Shown in pieces: positions 48,901-60,900 of a stretch of 64,000 nucleotides of DNA. Made by a program: the position numbers and the translations under genes. Source of the stretch: Typha latifolia (lineage: Eukaryota; Streptophyta; Magnoliopsida; Poales; Typhaceae); assembly GCA_019914945.1 (NCBI GenBank), contig CM034112.1:457001-521000 (forward strand). The letters are read 5' to 3'. How positions within the stretch are numbered: the stretch's first letter is position 1; the number at the start of each line of letters is the position of its first letter. The notes below the pieces were generated by a model. It worked only from the letters and a program-made list of their open reading frames with translations. It did not search any database and was not told the origin of the DNA.

Positions 48901-51900
48901 AATAATCCTAATTTTCAGAAGGTCACCCCCAAGACAAGGGACTTTCTTTCCTTTGAAAGAAGCTAAGCGTGTATGTGGTAGAAAGATAGGACTTTGTTGC
49001 AGGTTTAGGTTGATTAAAAAATCCTCTCAGAAACCATCCACAAAGTGTAGATACATACCTCGTGGTAGATTCAAAAGTATGGTCATCAAGTATGCGGTAG
49101 AAACATATGACTCTGTTGCAGGTTTAGGTTGACTAAAGAATCCTCTCAGAAACCATCCACAAAGTGTAGACACATCCAGTGGTGGATTCAGATGTATGTT
49201 CATCAAGGTGATGGCCAATATTGAAAATCTTTTCTGGCTATGCAAAAGATACCACCAGGGACTTGGTGGGGTTTCTTTTATTTTTTCTTTAAGTTCAGCT
49301 AGAAGATAGAGGCCAAATGATCAGTGAAATTAAGCCATCTTTTAAATTTTAAGTTACATTGACCACCATTTTTTTCCATTAGTGCTTTGGTAAATTCCAG
49401 ACAACATTTCTCTGTGAGAACTTCCTTTGAGAAGATTTTAGAATATGGATGATTTGTGGATCTTCGAATGTTGATTGAGTTGCCCTTCATCCTCACGTCA
49501 CAACTATTATGTGATAATATGCTGATATGCAAACTATGCAAACTATGCAAATATTTTGGTACTTATATAATTTTGTTGAAATATTGGATCAGTTCTATTT
49601 ACCAGGCAAATTCCATGTTATGAGAATATTGTAAGTATTGTTGTGCCATTGATTGCGATGGCTTAATTTTTTTTAATATAAACATTACTGTCACTAAATG
49701 TTTCTTCCAGGAATTGCTTGGACCAGCTGGTCTGTTAAGTTCTAATAGTCTAGAACAGCATGGATCCTTATGTTCATTGTCAACATTGATGACAATAACA
49801 CCGAATGATACATTTGTAGAGTTTGAGAAGGTCAGTTGTGGTTCTTTTGTTTTAATATTAATATAAAAGAGTTTAGGAATTTATTATCTAGTATTAACAT
49901 GACAATTTCTGTCATTGTTCTTTACAGCACTTCAACCAACTTCCTGACCGCTCTTTACATGATAAATTATCCGACAATGAGATTAAGGTGAAATGATTGA
50001 ACCATAAGTCTCTTACATAAAAATTTACATTTGTGCTCATTGGCATCCTAAAACTTTCCTGTAATTGTATTTACAATTTTACATTCTCCTTTGCATTCTT
50101 TTCTCTCTTGTTCTATGTTTACTTGGCAAGAAATTGAGCAAAAGAATCAACACTGTTGGTTGATGACTATACAATTTGCTAGATCCTTCTAGTTGGATCC
50201 TTAAGTGGCTTCATGTTGAGGGCCGAATGCCTGTAATATGATGGTGATTTACATTCTTTGATCTTATTGTCATCCTAGATAAATTAACAGCATTGGCTTG
50301 ATAATTCTAAATACAAAATATTCCTATTTAATCTCATCTTGAACATTTCTCTCTTATTAAAATGGCAAATGGAGTTGGCTAATATGTCACAAAGATGAAC
50401 CCTACTGGACGGCAATTTGGTGATAGACATTCCAAGGGGCAAGTTATTTAAAAGCAATGTTGTGAAAAAGACGTCCATGGTATGCGGGTGGTCATGTGAC
50501 TGCGTAGCACCTACGCAGTATGCAGGTGCATATGTGGACACATGCCATCTAGCAATAAAAATATCAAAAATAAATTATATATAATTTACCTATTTAGTAT
50601 ATAGAATATTTTAGCACAGCAAGCTGATAGTTAGGTAAAAGTTGCAAAGTAATTTATGGAGAATCATTTTCATACTATTCTATCTACCAATGATGTTACT
50701 TTATAATTATATAATTCCTCAATAATATTTCAAGTACGAAAAGTTGCACCAACAAAATTAATCAATAAAAAATTATAATGAAGCACTATAAATATCTCAA
50801 TATTACGACATAACACTTCCATATGCACATTAGAGTGCATATACATATGCGGTCAATATGTGGTCGATGATAGTCAATATGCAGGGACATATGTATATGC
50901 GGTCTATATGTGGTCAGGCCGCATATGAAGAATTGAAGACTGCATAATGCATATGTTGGGATTTTGACCCACGGCCACCGCCTATGCAGCCGCTTTTCAA
51001 CAATTTTTAAAAGCCAATTGCAGCCAATTCTATGAAGATAGTGGAGAGTAAGCTCATTGCTGTGATTGCATGACAAGTAAATTCAGTAATCTATATTTAA
51101 CTGAAAAGAAAGTACTTAAAAAAATTTGATCATTGTTTTTTGTTTTCTCCATTATTGTTGTTTTGATGCTAAACTTACGTGTATAAGTTGAGCTGTACTT
51201 CTTAAATCCTGTTAACTTATCATCATGTTTGTCCAGATCTTTTATACTCCAGAGGGACAACTATCAAGCGAGCAAGGCATTTATGTTGCTGAGCATGTTG
51301 CTAGCAAAAACACAAAACTCGCCAAAGGACGTTTCCGAGCCTATGATGAAATGGATGGGGTAAATCAACTAAGTATCCTCTATTATGGCCTATAATTCTC
51401 TAGCACCAATGTCCAGTCATGAATCTATAATTGTGTCATTTTTAGGATGATAGTTCATCAAGTCGCGCCGGAGATTCAAGAAGAAGAGAAACTATTACCA
51501 CAGGGAGGAGAGATCCTGGGAAGGCTACCAAGAAGAGTGGCATGTCTCTTTCCCAGTTCTTATTAATGCTTAAACCCTTTTCTGACCTTACTAAAGTTTG
51601 ATGTAACATGTCTTGTAGCCCATGTAGACAAGGCAAAAAGTGCGAAGGAGGAGGCGAGGGAGCTTCTGCTGAAGGAGGAAGGATTAGTCCGGGAAAAGGT
51701 CAGGTGTGTACAGAAGAATCTCACTTTGATGCTCAATGCTCTTGGTGAAATGGTGATTGCTAATCCAGTTTTTACGCATGGTCAGCTGCCTTCCTTGGTA
51801 AGCATTTGGCTGTCCTTAGTGTCAGTAATGTTGTTTGTCTTTTTTGTTTACTCTGTTAAGTAGTTTTTTTTTTCAAGTACTTCATCAAGTTTCTGGTGCC

Positions 51901-54900
51901 CTATGCAAATGTAGTTGCCCTTCTGTTAAATATTCTACTATCCATCACAAATATGGTAGAAGCTACTGGGCTAGTTTTCTTGTTTTCTTGAAATCACCTC
52001 ATTGGCTTGTTCACATTCTTGATGCAATTTTGTCTTATTGTATTCTCTGCCTATTTTTGCCATTGTTGGAGTGCTCTGGGGAAAGGTTTGGATGTGATAC
52101 AGTGGGTAAGTATAGTTTCTTTAGTGTCAGAAATTCGGAACTTGCAACTGATGCTCTGTCTTTTGTTAGTCTTTATTCTTGTGTTAAATGCTCTTGATTA
52201 ACTGTAGATTTGTTACTTTGTTCTCTAACCTGTTTGTGGTAGTGAAATACTCTTTTTTTTTTCTTTCTGTTGGACAGTTTACTCCAACTTTTTCGATTAG
52301 GCAAATTAACATAGTTTAATTTATATATGCCCTGCATAAAAGTGGTCGAGAATCAATTAACTAGCAGTATAGTCTTGGACCTTATATTCTAAGTTTAACC
52401 TGTATTTTATAATATTGTATATTGAGTGGCACATGCATATGTGCATGTAATACCTAGCGCTTGCAACAATTTGTGCGCACTAAAACCTCCTCTTCTTTCT
52501 TCTTGTTTAGTCTTGGACTTAATTTAAGTGTGTCAGTGTCAATTGTCATAGTGCACTAATTAAACACCAGATTGACGATGACCATCCTTAAAGGGGATCA
52601 CTTTAACTTTGTATGTTGAGCTGTAAGAAAGTGCATTTCACTTATCCAAGTCAAGTTTATGAGGTATTATGATATTCATACTGCCGTTTTATCAGATAAT
52701 GCTGCTTATATACTATTGATAAGCTACAAATGTATTGACATGTTTGCTCTCAAATTATCGAGTATATGACTGCTATGCATGAGAAATTTTGGATTAATTT
52801 TGCCATTTTGTATGGATTGCCTATGCCATTGCATGATCCAATGAGCTTGAATAAGTGCTTGCATACGTTTAAAGGTGTTCCTCAACAAAACTCAAACTTC
52901 ATTTTCATGCTATTGGTATGATCGGTGCCTCTTATTAATTCTCTTCTTTTACAGTTGTTGTTTCACTGTATTCTTATTTTTGTTTTATAGCTAGTTGGGC
53001 ATAGTATCCTTTTATAAAACTTCCTTTTGCAAATTCTAAATTCTGTGTTACAGGTAAAATATGTTGAACCATTACTGCGTTCTCAAATAGTAAGTGATGC
53101 AGCTTTCCGTGCCATGCTAAATCTTTCACGATGTATTGCACCTCCTCTTTGTAACTGGGCACCAGAGATTGCGGCTGCTCTGCACATAATCTCTACTAAT
53201 GATGCTGATGTAGTCTGGGAGCTTACGGCCCCTGTTACTGAAGGAGAAAACCATAAGAGGTCGTCGTTGGGTCTTCTCGAACAAGTAGTTATTGGGCTAT
53301 CAGTGGCATGCAAGGCTGGACCTCTTCCAGCTGATTCATTTACATTTGTGTTCCCGGTATATTCTCTCTCTGGTCTGGAATCCCTTCAATATGGTGATTT
53401 GCTGCTCTTAATGCTAACCCTATATTGCTTGACATTTATTCTCTTTGATGCCAGATCCTTGAGAAGATTCTGCTTTCTTCAAAGAAGACGGTGCTTCATG
53501 ATGATGTGGTTCAAATACTATCTATGCACTTGGACCCTATATTGCCACTTCCTAGACCTCGGATGTTGTCGGTTAGACAGCTTCTTTCCTTCATATGATA
53601 GATAATATTGTGCCAACCTTTTTTTTTTGGTTACTTTTGTCTTACTTGTCAACTCTTCCTTATCCCACCCGCCCTTCAGGTTCTTTATCATGCACTTGGT
53701 GTCACTCCAGCTTACCAGGCATCAATCAGCCCTATGCTAAATGAGCTGTGCTTGGGTCTCCAGCCGGATGAACTGGCAGCCGTGAGTTTTCTTTAGTCCT
53801 TCCATGAAGTAATATTTCCTTTTCTCTTTATTGTTGCCATATTAATGTACTGTCAATTATGCTGTATGCAGGCTCTTTGTGGGGTTTATTCAAAGCATGT
53901 TCATGTTAGACTTGCCTGTTTAAATGCAATAAAATGCATTCCTTCTGTTTCTGGCCATTCTATGCAACAGAATTTTCAGGTTGCAACTAGTCTTTGGATT
54001 GCTTTACATGATCCAGAAAAGGTCAGTTTTCTTGCATCCTTCATTACGATGAATTACCTTTGGGTTTCATTATAGCTTTTGTGGTGAATCTGGTGATTGA
54101 ACTCAGGACGCATTTTTCTTTGAAGGAAGAGGCTGTAAACTTTTTATTTAATATTTTAGCATCAAATAGGGTGTCAAGACCATGGATGGCCATGCTGGTC
54201 GGCACTTGCTGTGCCGGCGGCGTACCGGCACATGGCACGAGGGGTGCCGCACGGCACCCCTCCTAATAGTTCTGCCGCTCGCCGTCGAGCTACCCGTTGC
54301 CGATCGTAGTCGCCCGAGCGTGTCGGGTGCCCTAGCTCGAGGGAGAAGATGAGATCGAGAGAGAGAGAGAGATCGATATATATATATATATATATGTATA
54401 TATATTTGGATCCGCAACTCAAGTTTTAACCAATAACCTTATCTCTCTCTCTCGATCTCATCTTCTCCCTCGGGCTAGGGCACCCGACGCGCTCGGGTGA
54501 GGGCGATCGACGAGCGGCGATGGCAGGTGAGCGGCGGTCGGCCGGCACGGTCCGTGCCTGTGGCACGGCCATCGTTGGTCAAGACTATGTTATATAAATT
54601 TGTTTAGGTTTGTCAAGGTTCTTGGAAGCTTTATATTCCCATTATGAAAAATTGCTTGATATATGATATTTTCTGCTTCATTATAATTTTGTCTATAGTA
54701 TCTTTTTAATTGGTGGCCATACCGTTGTGTTATATTCAGGCAGTAGCTGAACTAGCAGAGGAAGTATGGGATCGTTATGCATTTGATTTCGGGAATGACT
54801 ATTCGGGGCTTTTTGAGGCACTTTGCCATATCAACTATAATGTGCGTGTTGCTGCAGCAGAAGCATTAGCCGCTGCGTTGGATGAAAGTCCAGATACAAT

Positions 54901-57900
54901 TCAAGTATGCTTTTTATCCATATATTTGTGCAAAGCCATCAAAATTTTCTTTTTTCTCTTTTCTCCTCTGATGTCCTATGAACTTACTACATAGTACATG
55001 TAGAAACACAATAGGAGGTTCCAAGCATGACAACCATTCTAGCAACTGAAAAACTTCTTATTTTTTCCTGTTTGTAATGCATTCAGGATACACTTTCTAC
55101 TTTGTTTTCCTTGTACATTCGAGATCTTGGCGATGGAGTCTACTTAGCAGATTCGTGCTGGTTAGGAAGACAAGGTGTTGCTTTGGCACTCCACTCAGCT
55201 GCAGATGTATTAAGAACTAAAGATCTGCCTGTCGTGATGACATTCTTGATATCACGTGCTCTGGTTAGCTCTGCTCCATCCCTTACATGGACATGGTGTT
55301 TTCTTGTAATTATTTATGAAATTTCTTTTTTCTCCTTTTCTTTGATCTTCTTTTGTTACAAAAATTTTTATATTCATTTTGTTGGACATTCTAATCCACC
55401 AAATTCATGTGCTAGACCTTACATTAAATTTGTACTGCACTAAATAGTTGGTACTTGTTGGCCCATTTTTACCAAATAGAGTCCAAAAGCATTTTTCTTT
55501 TGGATTTAGCAGAAAGTAGATTGGATTTTATCGAATGAAGGTTATTTCCTGTTTCATGCATTAAGATATCTTCTGATATCAGTATCTACTTCAGCACTAT
55601 AGTTTGAATTATGAAAATATCTGCTATGGCCTGTAGTGAGTAGGCTTGATCTTGTATACCTCTTTTTTTTTTTTTTCTTTTTCTTTTTCTTTGGTTGAGT
55701 GGAATGATCTTATAAAACTTTGATTCTAATTCCTTTTTTACCTCACATGGAGTTGGCGGCCCCTCCATTCTGCTCTCTTTTCTCATTTTCTTTCCCCGCT
55801 CTTTTGCATATCTTTTTTTCTTTTGGTTCTTCCACCCTCCAAAAACCCCCCAAAACAAAGCTACTGGACCTCATCTCATAAGTCATACCTTATCTTCTAT
55901 CTTTCACCTGGACAGTGTTGCTCCATGCTCAAGCTGAAGCTGTCTCCGGATTCATTGTGTCTCTTCTCTTTTGATTCATCAAGGAGAGAGGAGGGGAAAG
56001 GAACCAAAATGGATCTCCCTCTCTACATTATGTCAACAAGCTTTAGTGAAGCTTAATATTGAAGCTCTTCGTATATGCTATTATGCTGTTGTTATAGTGT
56101 CACTGTTTGGTCCACGTCTTGTGCCAAATCATATCAGAACTTTTTGCACTTTTGAAATTCATACCATTTTTTTTCTGACCTTATGCAAATGTCAAATAGT
56201 GATAGCTGTGGTTTATCTTTTCCTCTCAAATTTACCTTTCCATTGAAAAGCTAACCGTCCAATCTAATTCCAATCTCTTATAAAAGTTGAATATAGAGTT
56301 AACAATTGGCCTTATGCAAATGTCAAATAGTGATAGCTGTGGTTTATCTTTTCCTCTCAAATTTACCTTTCCATTGAAAAGCTAACTGTCCAATCTAATT
56401 CCAATCTCTTATAAAAGTTGAATGTAGAGTTAACAATTGGGTTGATAAATTTCCATAATTACTGAACAAAGTCAAAGTTTTGATTTATTTATTTCCTTTT
56501 GTTTTATCTTGAAACAGCTAGTATTTATCGGCTTTTTGCACTTAAGAATCTAAGTTTTTCTTCTTATTTTTTTGGACTGAGGGATGCTTTCTGCAATTTG
56601 GTACTTTGAACTGCAGGCTGATCCTAATATGGATGTTCGTGCAAGAATGATAAATGCTGGAATCATGATTATTGATAAGCATGGAAAAGAAAATGTTCCT
56701 TTGTTATTTCCTATTTTTGAAAGTTACTTGAATAAAAAGGTATGTTCTGATTTATTGACAATGTAGCATTTGTCAAGTTGAATAAAGGAATCGTCATCTC
56801 TTTCCCTCAATTAGCTAGTGTCTTTTGAATTTTGAGGCTTGCATCTCAACACTCATGGGTTTACTAGCAAGTTTCTTGCCTTGCATATAGGCATCCGATG
56901 AAGAGAAATACGATTTGGTGAGGGAAGGTGTTGTCATCTTCACTGGAGCTCTCGCAAAACATTTGGAAAAGGTGTGTTTATTTTTCTTGACTCCTTGGAA
57001 TCTAGAATTAGCCATTTTTCAATGTTTTTAGCTTGATATCTTATTATTCTTAACAGGATGACCCTAAAGTCCATAATGTTGTTGAGAAGCTGTTAGATGT
57101 TCTGAACACTCCCTCAGAGGCTGTTCAACGAGCTGTGTCAGACTGCTTAGCTCCACTTATGGTCTCGAAAAAGGTTACTATCATCTCTTAGATAATTTTC
57201 TAATTATGATCGTGAGTTCTTTTTTTTTCTGTATTATCTGCATTTTGATTTAATTGAATTTTATGCAGTACCAATGGTTTGGTTCTTTTCTTTGGCTTTC
57301 TTTGCTGTTCCTTGTGAAATTTTCTTGTCATAAAATTGGATATACCCGATTTTTGCTATCAACTCATCGATAATGATAGTTTGGTTTTTTTGATCTTCTT
57401 TCTGCTGAGAATTTGTTTCCTCATGCTATAATCAGGAGGATGGCCAAGTTCTTGTATCTGGACTTTTGGATCGATTGATGAAAAATGATAAGTATGGGGA
57501 GCGTCGTGGAGCAGCATTTGGACTTGCTGGGGTAGTTAAAGGCTTTGGAATTTCTTGCTTGAAGAAATATGGCATTATTGTTCTCTTACGTGAAGGTTTT
57601 GAAGACAGGTTTACTATCCTTCTTGATATTATTTATTTCATGTTCTGCCCTTGATGGAGGGGCAAATTATTTTGGGTTTCCTTAAAAGGATTTAACTGAC
57701 AAACATATGCAACAAGAAAGCTCTACAAACAATAAAAATTTCCAAGTCTTTTCTACTCATTTCTCTGAGATCTCGATAAGAAAGGGAAGTTGGTTAAAGG
57801 TTTAGTTTCATAATTTTGTGTAGTCTTGTATGATAGTTTTTCAATGCAAGGAGTCACAGTCATCTTACTTTCATTGTCTTGATCTCGAGAATTTCTCATC

Positions 57901-60900
57901 TAAAAATTATACATTTGCAATTTCCTGGAGAATGACATATGAAAGTTTATGACCTTAGGTGACTTGTTTTTGGCTCACCTTTCTTCTGGGGTTTTATATG
58001 GTATTTTCTTTTCAATAGAACTTGTATGTGAATATATGTGATATAGTAGTATACTAGTATTTACCCATATAGAATTTGTATTTTACTATATGTAATATCT
58101 GTAATATATTTTACTGTTAAACTGCATAGGCGTCTGCATATTTGCCTGCATACTGCTTATGCGCTATGTGTGGCCATCTGTATACCATGGTTCATTTTGG
58201 TAAAATTCTTTTGGAGGCTTCTCATTAGTAGATTGGGCTCTAGCTGACTTCACATTGTTGGGAAAGGCTCAAAGATATGATCTAGAAATTAAATATTTAT
58301 CATACCGATATCCGAGTTGAATCCACAGTTTCCACACCTTCTAAATTACCAAAATGATATAAAGTGTCTGAAAACTAAAGATCATGTGATTCGAGTTTAT
58401 ATCTATCTGCACTAGTTGGAATCAATGGTTGGCATTGAGCACTTGGTATGCAAAATAATAAAAAAGGTTAGGGTTCATTACTCAGCAGGCAAAAACATTT
58501 AGAAATATATTTAAAAAAATCCAACAATTTTGGATATGCTCATAGACCATGTCAAAGTTTATAACAATGTATCATCTGATTTAATCTTTATAACTTTGTT
58601 CCTCTTGTTGGACAGCTAGGGGATCTCCAAAATTGAAACCACATAATTTTACGATTTTAGACATTTTAAATGTTATAGTTCATTTCCAATGGAGTGAGTT
58701 TTCAACTTAGTTGCCTTAACCATGATATGGTTTTGCCTTGGGAAGATTGGGCTCTAAACCTAACAAGAAGGTTCTAGATCTACTGTTCCGCTCTCTTCCC
58801 CTTAATATATCTGGTCAATTGACTTTTCTATGTGACTGTTTTTTATCAGGAAGATCTCCTGTTTTACACAATCGGCCAAATATGCATACTTCATCTAGAA
58901 AAATATTACCTCTTATATTTTTATTGGGTATTCTATTTAGAGCATTTACTTTTTATTCCAGAAACTCTGCAAAATCTCGTGAAGGAGCGTTGCTTGCGTT
59001 TGAGTGCCTATGTGAAAAGCTTGGCAGATTGTTTGAACCGTAAGTTAACTAGTTACCACATAAGTTCTACCTCAGTCATATACCTCGCATCCATTACTAT
59101 TTTAAATATAAAAAACTTTTCTACAGCTACGTGATTCAAATGCTGCCATTGCTTTTGGTTTCGTTCTCTGATCAAGTTCTTGCGGTGCGTGATGCCGCTG
59201 AGGGTGCTGCTCGAGCAATGATGTCTCAACTTACTGGTCATGGAGTGAAGCTTATCCTCCCATCGCTTCTCAAGGTGTTTTGTATTTCTTGTTTGTGTTG
59301 TGATGAATATCATTCTTTTGATGCTCCATTTTGTATACTGCTTTTCTTTGAGCTTATTGGATACTCTTCAGCGTTTATCTTGATCAATTTGTCAAATTGT
59401 TCTTTCAAGTAGAGTTTATACCCCTTGGCAGTTGTGAGTTTATACTTTTATTAGTTGGATGTTTCATTTTTCTTCTCTTTTTTATTTTTGACTTTTGGCT
59501 CATGTGAGTTAACTTTCTTATGTGGAACTTTTGATTATTCTTTGTTGGATGTGTTATGTGGAATATTGTTGCATACATTCATTGATATTTAATCTCCTTG
59601 AAACAGCAATACTAGTGGAATATGTTTATGTATTACAATTTTCCTTGAAAGTGATAGGAACTATTTCAACTATTATCATTGTTGTAAGATCTCCTCAAAT
59701 TGATGTTGTTTTAATTTTATGACCATAAAAGTTTGTGGTCCCTAATGCTTAAATTGTTGAATGAACAGTTATTGCCATGATTATGGGAAATTGTATATGC
59801 TTTTTGTTACGGATCGATTAGAGTTGATTTGCAACAAGGGCAACAAAGGAGTGTAGGCTTTGATTAGGGTAAATGATGGTAGATGGAGAGGGTGGAAGGT
59901 GGAGGATTTTGATTGTAGGAGAGATGGTGATGGTGGAGATAGTGGAGGAAGAAGATTTATGTATTTCTACCCCTAGATTATTTTTACTCCTAAGATAACT
60001 TAAGACTAAAATAATTTCTCAAAGCTTGAATAATCAAATATTCTCTCTATATATAGAGGTCAGATATAATGAGTCATAATTTGACTAGCTCTAAAAACGA
60101 CTCAAATTAGGATTTGCCTTAAAAACTTGCATGATTTAATTGGACTTGCCTTAAAGACTTCTTTAACTTAACTAGAATTATTTTAAGGGTTTTTATGACT
60201 TATTTAGACTTACCTAAATTGCTCATATGACTTAACTAGACTTGTTCTAAAGGTTTACATTATAAAATAATTAAAAGAGAAATAGACTTGATTCATCGAA
60301 TCCAATGTCCCAGTGAATCGGTCCGATCTGACTCGGATCACATTACTTTTCTTGCATTATGATCAAACAAATTATTCCAGTTTTTTTTTTCCTCTTTTTG
60401 TGATTCTTACCTTCATTTATGGTATCAGAGCCTCCTTTACTTATATTGTTAGATCTGGTCAGGGTCTAGAGGATAAAGCATGGCGAACTAAGCAAAGCAG
60501 CGTCCAACTTCTTGGCTCTATGGCATACTGTGCGCCTCAGCAACTTTCTCAGTGCCTACCTAAGATTGTTCCAAAGCTAACAGAGGTTTCCTTGTAACAA
60601 AAAAACCCGGTCCAATTTGTCAACAGAGATTTAGTTTTTATTGTTGTGTTTTGTTACATCATCTCATTGCAGGTACTGACGGACACACACCCGAAAGTCC
60701 AAGCAGCTGGGCAAACAGCTCTCCAGCAGGTTTTATATCCTTTACTCAAGTTTAAGACAACACTATCCTTATGCCATTAGTTATAATAGTATATGCTCTT
60801 TCGGTCAGGTTGGGAGTGTCATCAAGAATCCTGAAATATCTGCTCTTGTGCAAATCCTGTTGTTGGGTCTCACTGACCCTAATGAGTATACAAAGCACTC

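Noticed and set aside
54148..54422. Two minus-strand frames rich in Arg/Ser
   Set aside because: They arise from the GC-rich foldback element and its TA/GA simple repeats.
55830..56090. Possible hidden exon in GCN1 intron 24
   Set aside because: The stretch looks compositionally exon-like, but every frame has stops and the flanking exons join in phase without it.
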